A DNA stretch of 64,000 nt from Cronobacter muytjensii ATCC 51329 (GTDB taxonomy: Bacteria > Pseudomonadota > Gammaproteobacteria > Enterobacterales > Enterobacteriaceae). Positions within the stretch are counted from its first letter, which is position 1; every line of letters starts with the position of its first letter. A program made the translations under genes and the position numbers. Of this stretch, positions 9,583 to 19,560 are shown one piece after another. The DNA is taken from contig NZ_CP012268.1 in the NCBI RefSeq assembly GCF_001277195.1, positions 372,001 to 436,000 on the forward strand, written 5' to 3'. The notes beneath the pieces were generated by a model that saw only the letters and a program-made list of their open reading frames with translations, made no database searches and was not told the origin of the DNA.

Positions 9583-10131
9583 TTATGCCAATAAAGTATG
9601 CAATAAGGTCATCACCTGACGCACTTCATCTTCGGTGAGTGCGCCATCTTTCGCAAAGCGTATACGGCCTTCTTTATCCAGCACCACGACAGCTGAACCG
9701 CCCTGCTGCAGGTGCCAGGCGCGCTGCGCGGCGCCTGTACTGTCGAGTACGAACACTGAGTCCGGGTACGCTTTTTTGGTGCTCTCCAGACTGCGGCGCA
9801 CAAAGATGGCGCTGCCCGGAATGGCGTCGTCGGTGTTGATTATCGTGGTGGCCTGGAATTTATCCGCCGGCAGACGGGCTGCGGCAATCGCATCGCTGAT
9901 GCCTTTATTGAGATCTTTGGCCGACAGCCTGCCTGCCACATGCAGCACCACGCCCACCTTGCCGCTAAGACGCGCGCTGTTCCAGTCGCGATAGCCGATT
10001 TCGCCCTGGCGGAGCGTCAGCTCGCCGCGCTCCGCCACACCGACCGGCGCGACCCGTTCGCCCTCTTTAAAATTATGCGCGCAGGCGAAAAAGGGCAGCA
10101 GGGCGGAGAAAAACAGTAACGGGCGCAGCAT
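9583..10131 (-). CDS. YtfJ-family periplasmic protein
   Basis: 182 residues beginning with a signal peptide that ends near FFACAHN. The mature part aligns along its length with E. coli YtfJ, sharing NTDDAIPGSAIFVR, SLES and SAVVVLDKEGR with AKDGALTEDEV near the end. The fold expected for the family is thioredoxin-like, but there is no CxxC, so a thiol redox role is unlikely. Function is unknown. It stands alone, upstream of crtE and on the same strand, with no clear terminator between. In E. coli ytfJ is at a different locus, so this could be a paralogue. Confidence 0.85.
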   Translation of the reverse strand: MLRPLLFFSALLPFFACAHNFKEGERVAPVGVAERGELTLRQGEIGYRDWNSARLSGKVGVVLHVAGRLSAKDLNKGISDAIAAARLPADKFQATTIINTDDAIPGSAIFVRRSLESTKKAYPDSVFVLDSTGAAQRAWHLQQGGSAVVVLDKEGRIRFAKDGALTEDEVRQVMTLLHTLLA

Positions 10132-10301
10132 AGGGGTTCCTCAAAGCGGAAGCGGTGATGTTGGGGAAAGTGTAGTGGAGATTCGCGGGTTGAGTTACAG
10201 CAGGCGCTCAGGGGAGCCGGGGGCAGGAGGGCAGGTTTGCGCGCGCGAAGGCATTATTATTTTGCAGTGTGAGGAAAGAGGGCGGGGGCAGCAGGGAGGC
10301 A
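10132..10301. other. Intergenic stretch with no recognised gene
   Basis: Purine-rich sequence upstream of the YtfJ-like gene. It presumably contains that gene's promoter. I see no convincing coding frame or structured RNA. Confidence 0.5.
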
Positions 10302-10334
10302 TCGTCAAAATAAAAGCCACCTGTAGGTGGCTTC
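10302..10334 (-). terminator. Rho-independent terminator after the Cys-repeat remnant
   Basis: GCCACC-TGTA-GGTGGC (10316-10331) followed on the minus strand by TTTTATTTT. It lies 8 bases after the stop codon of the frameshifted remnant, so that remnant descends from a properly terminated gene. Its stem is identical to that of the ileX terminator at 10604-10622. Confidence 0.85.
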
Positions 10335-10338
10335 GGTG

Positions 10339-10574
10339 TTACCCGCGAACGTCCTGATTACTCGATTTCAGGTTTTGTTTGGACATCATTTCGAGCGTCC
10401 AATAGGCGCACATGTTTAAGCTGCTCTTGCAGTAATCTTTAATAACGTCATCCAGCACTTTGTGTCTTTCGCCTGCATCAGTGTTTTAAACGTATTCAGA
10501 TTCTGCTTTTCCATCATGCGCAGCGTTGTCGGCTGGCATCTGTTCCGCAGGCCGTCGCAGTAGCCGCCATTTTA
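10339..10574 (-). pseudogene. Frameshifted, 5'-truncated small Cys-repeat protein gene
   Basis: Read on the minus strand, two overlapping frames carry two copies of one motif. The first (Tyr codon at 10562-10560) reads YCDGLRNRC...TLRMMEKQNL. The second (Tyr codon at 10434-10432) reads YCKSSLNMC...TLEMMSKQNL. The shared pattern is YCxxxLxxCxxxTLxMMxKQNL. The two Tyr codons are 128 bases apart, one short of 43 codons, so a single-base loss joins the frames, probably near 10470-10490. Frame 1 stops at 10416-10418; frame 2 ends at 10339. A stop at 10572-10574 precedes the first copy and no start codon is visible, so the 5' end is also lost. I do not recognise the family. Confidence 0.6.
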
Positions 10575-10597
10575 TTGACACCCGGTGACCAGCCAAC

Positions 10598-10624
10598 AAA
10601 AAAGCCACCCTCGCGAGGTGGCTT
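10598..10624 (-). terminator. Rho-independent terminator of ileX
   Basis: GCCACC...GGTGGC stem (10604-10609 with 10617-10622) around CTCGCGA, followed on the minus strand by TTTTTT (10603-10598). It lies 27 bases past the tRNA 3' end. Confidence 0.9.
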
Positions 10625-10650
10625 AATTATATGATTTTAAAGCTAAAATT

Positions 10651-10726
10651 TGGTGGCCCCTGTTGGGTTTGAACCAACGACCAAGCGATTATGAGTCGCC
10701 TGCTCTAACCACTGAGCTAAGGGGCC
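10651..10726 (-). tRNA. ileX: tRNA-Ile2 (CAU anticodon, ileX type)
   Basis: 76-base tRNA with the 3' CCA encoded. The acceptor stem GGCCCCT pairs with AGGGGCC, the D arm contains AGCTCAGTGGTTAGAGC, the anticodon loop is CTCATAA with CAU, and the T arm has GGTTCAAACC. A CAU anticodon could be Met, but the body matches E. coli ileX and not initiator or elongator Met tRNAs. By family knowledge C34 is changed to lysidine by TilS so that it reads AUA. Its place next to mug and rpoD matches E. coli. Confidence 0.93.
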
Positions 10727-10736
10727 GTGGCGCTGG

Positions 10737-10742
10737 ATTATA
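10737..10742 (-). promoter_or_regulatory. Candidate -10 of the ileX promoter
   Basis: Perfect TATAAT on the minus strand, followed by a GC-rich discriminator (CCAGCGCC), as is usual for stable-RNA promoters under stringent control. The mature tRNA starts 10 bases further on. A TTGACG lies upstream, but the spacing is only 13 bases, so the -35 is uncertain. Confidence 0.5.
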
Positions 10743-10851
10743 AAGTAACTGGCGACGTCAATCCAGTCTCGGCGTCTCGGCTGCTGAATTTGTAAGCAAG
10801 GGCGGCGTAAGGCTTTATACTTTACAGATCCGTAAGTTAACAGGGGATAAC

Positions 10852-11358
10852 ATGATCAACGATATTCTTGAACCGGGTCTGCGCGTGGTGTTTTGCGGAA
10901 TCAATCCAGGGAAGTCGTCAGCGCACACCGGTTTTCATTTCGCGCATCCGGGTAACCGCTTCTGGAAGGTGATTCATCTGGCGGGGTTTACGGAGCGCCA
11001 GCTGAAGCCTGAAGAGGAGCGGCATCTGCTGGATACGCGTTGCGGCATCACAAAACTGGTGGAACGTCCGACAGTGCAGGCGAATGAAGTGGACGTGAGA
11101 GAGCTGCATGAAGGCGGGCGTAACCTGATTAAAAAAATTGAGGACTTCCAGCCGGACGCGCTCGCGGTGCTGGGCAAAAAAGCGTATGAGCAGGCGTTCA
11201 GTCAGCGTGGCGTGAAGTGGGGCAAACAGAAGCTGAAAATCGGCGAGACAGAAGTTTGGGTGCTGCCGAACCCGAGCGGGCTTAATCGCGCGTCGCTGGA
11301 TAAGCTGGTCGAAGCCTATCGGGAGCTCGACGAGGCGCTGGTGGCGCGCGGCAGATAA
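10852..11358 (+). CDS. mug: G/U mismatch-specific DNA glycosylase Mug
   Basis: Removes uracil and ethenocytosine opposite guanine in double-stranded DNA. 168 residues, as in E. coli. The active-site loop GINPG (residues 16-20, N18) and the strand-intercalating segment NPSGLNR (residues 140-146) identify the Mug/TDG family of uracil glycosylases. Start ATG at 10852 follows AGGGGATA. Neighbourhood (ileX, rpoD) is conserved with E. coli. A small GC hairpin (GGCGCA-GCC-TGCGCC) follows the stop but lacks a T-tract. Confidence 0.95.
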   Translation: MINDILEPGLRVVFCGINPGKSSAHTGFHFAHPGNRFWKVIHLAGFTERQLKPEEERHLLDTRCGITKLVERPTVQANEVDVRELHEGGRNLIKKIEDFQPDALAVLGKKAYEQAFSQRGVKWGKQKLKIGETEVWVLPNPSGLNRASLDKLVEAYRELDEALVARGR

Positions 11359-11404
11359 AGGTACGGCGCAGCCTGCGCCGCGCCATACGAGGAGAGCCGG
11401 TGGC

Positions 11405-11824
11405 TTAGCCGCCTGCCTGCTCGATAATCAGTTTACCGAGCGAGGACTGAATGCGGAAGCAGAGCGTCTTGATCTGCGACTGATACATCGTGATGACGAT
11501 ATCGTTCAGCTCCGGCGTCAGGCCCTCTTTAATCGAGAGGAATTTGCCGGTTTTCGCAGTCAGGGCATCCATCTCAGCGGCGTAGCGGCTGTAAGTTTTC
11601 GGGCCATAGTGCTTGAGCGCCTCGAGCTCTTTACGGCAGGTCGCCATGCTGTTAGTGCTTTCCGAGGCGGCAGCGAACGGTTTGCTTTCCGGTGCCTGTT
11701 GTACAGGTTGCGGCTGAGCGACCGGTGCGGGCGCTGGCGCGAGCGGCGTTACCTGGCTTTTTGGCGGCTGGCTGGCGCATCCCGCCAGTAAAACGCATGT
11801 CATGAATAACAGCGACTTGTTCAT
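11405..11824 (-). CDS. Predicted lipoprotein of unknown function
   Basis: 139 residues from the ATG at 11824 (start chosen because a lipoprotein signal peptide begins there). The signal ends in the lipobox LLAGC, so Cys is the probable lipidation site. A Pro/Ala/Gln-rich linker (QVTPLAPAPAPVAQPQPVQQ) follows, then a helical domain with two further cysteines (TCRKELEAL and TLCFRIQSS) that could form a disulfide. The residue after the lipid Cys is Ala, not Asp, so outer-membrane sorting is likely. I do not recognise the domain. It lies between mug and rpoD and is probably transcribed alone. Confidence 0.8.
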   Translation of the reverse strand: MNKSLLFMTCVLLAGCASQPPKSQVTPLAPAPAPVAQPQPVQQAPESKPFAAASESTNSMATCRKELEALKHYGPKTYSRYAAEMDALTAKTGKFLSIKEGLTPELNDIVITMYQSQIKTLCFRIQSSLGKLIIEQAGG

Positions 11825-12024
11825 CCCGGGTCCTTGCTGTGTTATCAACACTTTGTTTATTTTTAGACGCAAATCTTCCAGCAAATTACTCACAATCGAT
11901 ATCTGTGACAAATTGTTTTTTCTGATTAATCCACACACATCACGGCAATTTATCGTTGTATGACAGTTTGTTGACGCCTGACGTCATTAAGCCGTATCGC
12001 GCGGTGCGGCTTTCCTGCGCCCAT

Positions 12025-12046
12025 AAAAAAGCCCTCCGGAGAGGGC
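12025..12046 (-). terminator. Rho-independent terminator of the rpsU-dnaG-rpoD operon
   Basis: GCCCTC-CGGA-GAGGGC (12031-12046) followed on the minus strand by six T (12030-12025), 25 bases after the rpoD stop. Confidence 0.9.
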
Positions 12047-12070
12047 CTTTAAATGGATTAGCGCAGACGA

Positions 12071-13915
12071 TTAATCGTCGAGGAAGCTGCGCAGCACTTC
12101 AGAACGGCTCGGGTGGCGCAGCTTACGCAGCGCTTTCGCTTCGATCTGACGGATACGTTCGCGGGTAACGTCAAACTGTTTACCTACTTCTTCCAGCGTA
12201 TGGTCGGTGTTCATGTCGATACCGAAACGCATACGCAGCACTTTGGCTTCGCGCGCGGTGAGGCCCGCCAGCACGTCATGCGTCGCCGCACGCAGGCTTT
12301 CGGTGGTCGCGGAGTCCAGCGGCAGTTCGAGGGTGGTATCCTCGATGAAATCCCCCAGATGCGAATCTTCATCGTCGCCGATCGGCGTTTCCATGGAGAT
12401 AGGCTCTTTGGCGATTTTCAGCACCTTACGAATTTTGTCTTCCGGCATCAGCATGCGCTCGGCCAGCTCTTCCGGCGTCGGCTCACGGCCCATCTCCTGC
12501 AACATCTGGCGGGAGATACGATTGAGCTTGTTGATGGTCTCAATCATATGCACCGGAATACGAATGGTGCGCGCCTGGTCCGCGATAGAGCGGGTGATGG
12601 CCTGACGGATCCACCAGGTAGCATAGGTGGAGAACTTATAGCCACGGCGGTATTCGAACTTATCTACCGCTTTCATCAGGCCGATGTTGCCTTCCTGAAT
12701 CAGGTCGAGGAACTGCAGACCACGGTTGGTGTATTTCTTGGCGATAGAAATTACCAGACGTAAGTTCGCCTCAACCATCTCTTTCTTCGCACGACGGGCT
12801 TTCGCTTCGCCGATGGACATGCGACGGTTGATATCCTTCACCTGCTCGATGGTCAGGCCGGTTTCTTCTTCGATCTGCTGCAGTTTTTGCAGGCTGCGGT
12901 GTACATCTTCCGCCACGTCGTGGAGCTTCTCAGACCACGGTTTGTTCATGGCGATTGCCGCGTTAAACCAGGTTTCGCTGGTTTCGTTGCCGGTAAAGAG
13001 AGTGATAAAGTTCTTCTTCGGCATTTTGCACTGCTCAACGCACAGCTTCATGATGATGCGTTCCTGGGTGCGCACACGATCCATCATGGTACGCATGCTG
13101 TTTACCAGGTAGTCGAACTGTTTCGGCACCAGACGGAACTGTTTGAACACGTCGGAAAGCTTCAGGATCTCTTCCTGAGACGCCGCGTTGCTGCGGCCTT
13201 TGGCTTTGATGGTGTCGCGGGTGACTTCGTACTGGGTACGCAGCTCGCCGAATTTCTCGCGCGCCAGTTCCGGGTCGATGCTGTTGTCGTCATCGCTGCT
13301 GTCGTCGTCAGACTCTTCGTCTTCATCTTCGTCATCATCCATCTCTTCCTGAGAGAGTTCAGAGCCGACGTGCGTCGCGGTAGGGGCCAGGTCTTCTTCG
13401 GCGTTCGGATCGACAAAACCGGTGATCAGATCGGAAAGACGCGCTTCGCCCGCTTCCACACGATCGTACTGCTCCAGCAGATAGGTGATCGCTTCCGGAT
13501 ATTCGGCGACAGAGCACTGAACCTGGTTGATCCCGTCTTCGATGCGTTTGGCGATGTCGATTTCGCCTTCACGGGTCAACAGCTCAACGGTGCCCATTTC
13601 GCGCATGTACATGCGAACCGGATCGGTGGTGCGCCCGATTTCAGATTCCACGCTGGACAACACCTGGGCCGCGGCTTCTTCCGCATCTTCATCGGTGCTG
13701 TTCGAGTTTTCAGCAAGCAACAGATCGTCGGCGTCCGGCGCTTCTTCCATCACCTGGATGCCCATATCGTTGATCATTTGGATGATGTCTTCGATCTGAT
13801 CGGAGTCGACGATATCTTCCGGCAGATGGTCATTGACCTCGGCATAGGTCAGATAGCCCTGCTCCTTACCACGGGTGACAAGAAGCTTAAGCTGTGACTG
13901 CGGGTTTTGCTCCAT
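12071..13915 (-). CDS. rpoD: RNA polymerase sigma-70 (RpoD)
   Basis: Primary sigma factor. 614 residues against 613 in E. coli. In order: region 1.1 (about 1-80), region 1.2 with [10 protein letters not shown], a non-conserved acidic insert ([16 protein letters not shown]), region 2 with the -10 recognition helix [14 protein letters not shown], region 3, and region 4.2 with the -35 recognition helix [17 protein letters not shown]. Last gene of the macromolecular-synthesis operon. The 237 bases between dnaG and rpoD (13916-14152) hold no gene. In E. coli this junction is an RNA-processing region, and a heat-shock promoter lies inside dnaG; I could not confirm either here. Confidence 0.99.
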   Translation of the reverse strand: MEQNPQSQLKLLVTRGKEQGYLTYAEVNDHLPEDIVDSDQIEDIIQMINDMGIQVMEEAPDADDLLLAENSNSTDEDAEEAAAQVLSSVESEIGRTTDPVRMYMREMGTVELLTREGEIDIAKRIEDGINQVQCSVAEYPEAITYLLEQYDRVEAGEARLSDLITGFVDPNAEEDLAPTATHVGSELSQEEMDDDEDEDEESDDDSSDDDNSIDPELAREKFGELRTQYEVTRDTIKAKGRSNAASQEEILKLSDVFKQFRLVPKQFDYLVNSMRTMMDRVRTQERIIMKLCVEQCKMPKKNFITLFTGNETSETWFNAAIAMNKPWSEKLHDVAEDVHRSLQKLQQIEEETGLTIEQVKDINRRMSIGEAKARRAKKEMVEANLRLVISIAKKYTNRGLQFLDLIQEGNIGLMKAVDKFEYRRGYKFSTYATWWIRQAITRSIADQARTIRIPVHMIETINKLNRISRQMLQEMGREPTPEELAERMLMPEDKIRKVLKIAKEPISMETPIGDDEDSHLGDFIEDTTLELPLDSATTESLRAATHDVLAGLTAREAKVLRMRFGIDMNTDHTLEEVGKQFDVTRERIRQIEAKALRKLRHPSRSEVLRSFLDD

Positions 13916-14152
13916 AAGACGGTATCCACACTTATTTCATGAGGTTGGTGTCGTAGGCGTTGCCGCCAACAATAACGTGTGCCCGGGGTTTCATATCACG
14001 GCGTGTTATCAGCGACGGCAATAACAATGCCTGAACGCTTTGACAGCGACATGAACTCCACAGGGCGTTGCGGGCTGTTTTATTATTGCCGCTGCCCGGC
14101 AGTACGGCTCTCGGGTGCACCCGATCGTCAATCGGCAATTAAGCCGCGGAAT

Positions 14153-15898
14153 TTATTTTTTTGCGCGCGCCTCGGTAATGATGCGCACTTCTTCGCGCTC
14201 CGCCGCGCTAAGTCCCTGGGTGCGTGAGCGGGCTATTAATTCTGTTAATCTCAACTCCAGTACCGAATCAAACAGGTGATCCAGCGCGTCGGTGAACGTT
14301 TTTTCTGCGATATCCTTATCTGCTATATCGTCCCACGTTGAGAGTTTTTCAAGGGTAGCGGCTTCTTTTGTGCCGCGATAATGTTCGAGCAACTGCCCGG
14401 TGGTCAGACCAGGCTGCGAAAGACAAGTATTGACCAGCTCCGAAAAGAGCTCCAGTCCAGGCAGCTTTGTTTTATCTAACGCCGCCAGAGAGGGCACTAA
14501 TGGCGCCAGCTCAGGATTCTGGACCAGTAATCCTATCAGTATACGCATGGTTGTACGCTTTAGCGTCGGCGCGGCCCGCGTTTGCGAATTATCTGCCTGC
14601 CGGGTCATCAACCGCTCGAGCTGGCTGTCATCCAGAATACCGAGCTTATTGCCTAACTCCTGACGCAGATAGATGCGCAACGTTTCACCTGGCACCTGGC
14701 TGATTAACGGCAGCGCCAGTGTGCTCAGCTGCGCGCGCCCGTCCGGCGTACTCAAATCCACCTGCGGTAACAGGCTGTTGAACAGGAACGTAGAGAGCGG
14801 CTGAGCCTGCTCCATCCGCGCCTCGAACGCCGCTTTCCCTTCCTGACGAACCAGCGTATCCGGGTCTTCGCCATCGGGCAGAAACATAAAGCGTAGCTGA
14901 CGTCCGTCCGTCATGTAAGGCAGCGCGGTTTCCAGCGCGCGCCACGCGGCGCTGCGGCCTGCTCTGTCGCCGTCGTAACAGCAAATGACGTTGTTTGTGA
15001 CACGAAAGAGCATCTGAATATGCTCCGCCGTGGTCGCAGTGCCGAGCGAGGCAACCGCATAGTTGATGTCATACTGCGACAGCGCCACGACGTCCATATA
15101 GCCTTCCACCACCAACAGGCGGGGCGGGTTCGGGTCACTCTGCTGCACTTCATAAAGGCCATACAGCTGGCGGCCCTTATGGAAAATCTCGGTTTCCGGG
15201 GAGTTTAAATACTTGGGCAGCGCATCGCCTAAAACGCGCCCGCCGAAGCCTATTACTCGCCCGCGCTTATCGCGGATGGGGAACATCACCCGTTCGCGGA
15301 AGCGGTCGTAACTGCGGCCCTTATCGTTGGTCACCAGCATGCCGGCGTCGATAAGCGACTGGCGGTTTTCGCTATTGTTACCAAAACGCTTGAGAACGTT
15401 ATCCCAGCCCGGCGGCGCATAGCCGATGGCGAAGCGCTCAATGACGGATTCGCTCAGCCCGCGTTTCGCCAGATACTGACGTGCCGGCTCTGCGTTTTGC
15501 GCCTGTAAGGCCTGACGATAAAACCCGTTCAACCCATCCAGCAGTTCGTACAACGTCTGGCGCTGATGGCGCTCAATTTGCGTCGGTCCGCTGCCCGCTT
15601 CGAACGGAACTTCCAGATTATGCATGGCCGCCAGTTCTTCGACGGTTTCAACGAATTCGAGCTTGTCGTAATTCATCAAAAAGTCGATAGCGTTGCCGTG
15701 CGCGCCGCAGCCGAAGCAGTGATAAAACTGTTTTTCGCCGTTTACGGTGAAAGAGGGGGTTTTTTCATTATGGAAGGGACAGCACGCGTGGTAGTTCTTG
15801 CCCTGCTTCTTGAGCTTTACCCGTGCGTCTATCAGGTCGACGATATCGGTGCGAGCCAGCAGATCATTGATAAAGACACGTGGGATTCGTCCAGCCAT
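14153..15898 (-). CDS. dnaG: DNA primase DnaG
   Basis: Makes RNA primers at the replication fork. 581 residues, as in E. coli. The N-terminal CHC2 zinc finger has ligands C40, H43, C61 and C64. The central TOPRIM catalytic core includes VEGYMDVVALSQYD and CYDGDRAGRSAAW. The C-terminal part should bind DnaB helicase. Middle gene of the rpsU-dnaG-rpoD operon. Confidence 0.99.
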   Translation of the reverse strand: MAGRIPRVFINDLLARTDIVDLIDARVKLKKQGKNYHACCPFHNEKTPSFTVNGEKQFYHCFGCGAHGNAIDFLMNYDKLEFVETVEELAAMHNLEVPFEAGSGPTQIERHQRQTLYELLDGLNGFYRQALQAQNAEPARQYLAKRGLSESVIERFAIGYAPPGWDNVLKRFGNNSENRQSLIDAGMLVTNDKGRSYDRFRERVMFPIRDKRGRVIGFGGRVLGDALPKYLNSPETEIFHKGRQLYGLYEVQQSDPNPPRLLVVEGYMDVVALSQYDINYAVASLGTATTAEHIQMLFRVTNNVICCYDGDRAGRSAAWRALETALPYMTDGRQLRFMFLPDGEDPDTLVRQEGKAAFEARMEQAQPLSTFLFNSLLPQVDLSTPDGRAQLSTLALPLISQVPGETLRIYLRQELGNKLGILDDSQLERLMTRQADNSQTRAAPTLKRTTMRILIGLLVQNPELAPLVPSLAALDKTKLPGLELFSELVNTCLSQPGLTTGQLLEHYRGTKEAATLEKLSTWDDIADKDIAEKTFTDALDHLFDSVLELRLTELIARSRTQGLSAAEREEVRIITEARAKK

Positions 15899-15985
15899 AA
15901 GCCCCGTTTTTATCAGCCCATAAACGAGAATAAGCCGCGCATTCCTTTCGGAAGCACGGCCTCTACAACTACTACTCTGTCTGTG

Positions 15986-16006
15986 TCAGGGGACAATATC
16001 CCCTGA
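15986..16006 (-). terminator. Stem-loop between rpsU and dnaG (attenuator-like)
   Basis: Perfect 8-base stem TCAGGGGA / TCCCCTGA with a CAATA loop, starting 4 bases after the rpsU stop. No strong T-tract follows. In E. coli a partial terminator at this junction makes rpsU more abundant than dnaG and rpoD; the same role is inferred here. Confidence 0.55.
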
Positions 16007-16010
16007 GGAA

Positions 16011-17487
<1,477 letters not shown>

Positions 17488-17511
17488 CGTATTCAGGCAA
17501 GCGTCATAAAG

Positions 17512-17540
17512 AAAAAGGAGTGAATCATCACTCCTTTTTT
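17512..17540. terminator. Bidirectional terminator between tsaD and plsY
   Basis: AAAAAGGAGTGA-ATCA-TCACTCCTTTTT, a 12-base symmetrical stem with A and T tracts, so it can work on both strands. The plsY stop codon (17528-17530) lies inside the stem. Confidence 0.9.
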
Positions 17541-18145
17541 TCTGGCCGTTTTTTGCGAAACCGGCTCCAGATTTTGGTTTCCTGGCCGCGCCACAGGCGC
17601 TGAATATTGTCGTGATGACGTAATAAAATCAGGCAGGAGAGCATCGCCACCGGGAAGGTAAACTGCGGTTTAAACCACCAGACGTAGAATGGCGCCACCA
17701 GGGCGCTGACAATCGCGCCCAGCGATGAATAGCCGCTCAGCAGCACCGTCAGAAACCAGGTGCCCGCCATCACACCCGTGAGATCCCAGCCGATAGGCGC
17801 GATGGCGCCAAACGCGGTCGCGACACCTTTGCCGCCGCGAAAATGGAAAAAGACGGGCCAGATATGGCCAAGACAGGCGGCGATGGCGATAAGCCCCAGC
17901 CAGAACGGCGTCACGCCCAGCGCATACGCGCCCCAGACCGGGAGCATGCCTTTCAGCACGTCGAAAATCAGTACCGCTACGGCTGCTCCCTTGCCGCCAA
18001 TCCGCAGGACGTTGGTCGCCCCGGGGTTGCCGGAACCGCTGTCACGAGGATCGGGCAGACCAGCGATGCGGCAGACCAGAATGGCGCTGGAAATCGAGCC
18101 GCAAAGGTACGCGAGGAGGATCATTCCAGGCGCGATTGCACTCAT
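17528..18145 (-). CDS. plsY: Acyl-phosphate:glycerol-3-phosphate acyltransferase PlsY
   Basis: Inner-membrane enzyme that acylates glycerol-3-phosphate from acyl-phosphate, the first step of phospholipid synthesis by the PlsX/PlsY route. 205 residues, hydrophobic with about five membrane segments. The three conserved cytosolic motifs are seen as [22 protein letters not shown] and a C-terminal [11 protein letters not shown]. Divergent from folB. Confidence 0.97.
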   Translation of the reverse strand: MSAIAPGMILLAYLCGSISSAILVCRIAGLPDPRDSGSGNPGATNVLRIGGKGAAVAVLIFDVLKGMLPVWGAYALGVTPFWLGLIAIAACLGHIWPVFFHFRGGKGVATAFGAIAPIGWDLTGVMAGTWFLTVLLSGYSSLGAIVSALVAPFYVWWFKPQFTFPVAMLSCLILLRHHDNIQRLWRGQETKIWSRFRKKRPEKKE

Positions 18146-18252
18146 AACGCTGTTCCGTTGTGAAAATGTCGTTGTATTCTCTGCATCTGTGGATAATACG
18201 CATATTTTGCCGGAAGTGGTATCCGGCGGGGCTAAAAACAGGCAGGGCCGTG

Positions 18253-18612
18253 ATGGACATAGTATTTATAGAGCAACTTTCGGTAATCACCACTATTGGC
18301 GTTTACGACTGGGAACAGACTATCGAGCAGAAGCTGGTGTTCGATATCGAAATTGGCTGGGACAACCGCGCGGCGGCGGCGAGTGACGACGTGCGCGATT
18401 GCCTGAGCTATGCCGACGTGACGCAGGCGGTGCTGGAGCATGTCGGCAACGGTCGTTTTGCGCTGGTGGAGCGTGTGGCGGAAGAGGTCGCCGACCTGAT
18501 TCTGACGCGCTTCAACGCCCCCTGGGTGCGCATTAAACTCAGCAAGCCAGGCGCGGTCGCGCAGGCCGCGAATGTCGGCGTAATGATTGAGCGTAGCAAT
18601 AATCCGAATTAA
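18253..18612 (+). CDS. folB: Dihydroneopterin aldolase FolB
   Basis: Cleaves 7,8-dihydroneopterin to 6-hydroxymethyl-dihydropterin in folate synthesis. 119 residues starting [20 protein letters not shown]. The conserved DCLSYADVT and the catalytic region with [13 protein letters not shown] are present, as is the C-terminal [17 protein letters not shown]. The ATG at 18253 fits the family N-terminus; a GTG one codon upstream is possible. Confidence 0.96.
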   Translation: MDIVFIEQLSVITTIGVYDWEQTIEQKLVFDIEIGWDNRAAAASDDVRDCLSYADVTQAVLEHVGNGRFALVERVAEEVADLILTRFNAPWVRIKLSKPGAVAQAANVGVMIERSNNPN

Positions 18613-18736
18613 AACATTTAAATTCATAATGATTAAACCAAACGCGGGTATACCGGTCATAATGCAGGAACTTTCGCGGCCGTTGCGCTAATGGCCGCGT
18701 TTTTAGCGCTTATTTTGGGGTACGAGGGTTTACTGA

Positions 18737-19555
18737 ATGACTGATATGCACTCGCTGCTGGTGGCGGCGATCCTGGGCATTGTGGAAGGACTCACTGAAT
18801 TCCTGCCGGTGTCGAGCACCGGACACATGATCATCGTGGGCCATCTGCTGGGCTTTGAAGGCGACACCGCGAAGACCTTTGAAGTGGTGATCCAGCTGGG
18901 CTCCATCCTGGCGGTGGTGGTCATGTTCTGGCGCCGTCTGTTTGGGTTAATCGGCATTCACTTCGGCCATCCGCCGCATGAAGGCGTCGGCAAAAGCCGT
19001 CTGTCGCTTGTTCACATTCTGCTTGGCATGGTGCCAGCGGTGGTACTGGGGCTGTTGTTCCACGATTTCATTAAATCGCTGTTTAACCCAATCAACGTGA
19101 TGTACGCGCTGGTGGTCGGCGGCGTGCTGCTGATTGCGGCAGAACTCTTCAAACCCAAAGAGCCGAAGGCGCCGGGCCTTGACGATATGACATACCGCCA
19201 GGCGTTTTTCATTGGCTGTTTCCAGTGCCTTGCGCTCTGGCCGGGCTTTTCACGCTCCGGGGCGACCATTTCCGGCGGTATGCTGGTCGGCGTGAGCCGC
19301 TATGCGGCCTCGGAGTTCTCTTTCCTGCTGGCCGTACCGATGATGATGGGCGCCACCGCGCTCGATCTCTATAAAAGCATGGGCTTTCTGACGATGGCGG
19401 ATCTGCCGATGTTCGCGGTCGGTTTTGTCACCGCCTTTGTTGTGGCGCTGGTGGCGATCAAAACCTTCCTGCACATCATCAAACGTATCTCGTTTATTCC
19501 TTTCGCTATCTATCGTTTCATCGTTGCTGCCGCCGTTTACGCGGTCTTCATGTAA
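18737..19555 (+). CDS. uppP: Undecaprenyl-diphosphatase UppP (BacA)
   Basis: Recycles undecaprenyl diphosphate to the monophosphate carrier for peptidoglycan and O-antigen synthesis; overproduction gives bacitracin resistance. 272 residues, polytopic. The two active-site motifs are clear: [14 protein letters not shown] near the N-terminus and [13 protein letters not shown] near the middle. Convergent with cca, with only 5 bases between the stop codons. Confidence 0.97.
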   Translation: MTDMHSLLVAAILGIVEGLTEFLPVSSTGHMIIVGHLLGFEGDTAKTFEVVIQLGSILAVVVMFWRRLFGLIGIHFGHPPHEGVGKSRLSLVHILLGMVPAVVLGLLFHDFIKSLFNPINVMYALVVGGVLLIAAELFKPKEPKAPGLDDMTYRQAFFIGCFQCLALWPGFSRSGATISGGMLVGVSRYAASEFSFLLAVPMMMGATALDLYKSMGFLTMADLPMFAVGFVTAFVVALVAIKTFLHIIKRISFIPFAIYRFIVAAAVYAVFM

Positions 19556-19560
19556 TCGTC

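Noticed and set aside
9342..9638. 98-codon plus-strand frame upstream of crtE
   Set aside because: Spans the crtE promoter region and the end of the YtfJ-like gene; composition not protein-like and no RBS.
12887..13897. 336-codon plus-strand frame opposite rpoD
   Set aside because: Phe/Val/His-rich antisense of rpoD; no homologous features.
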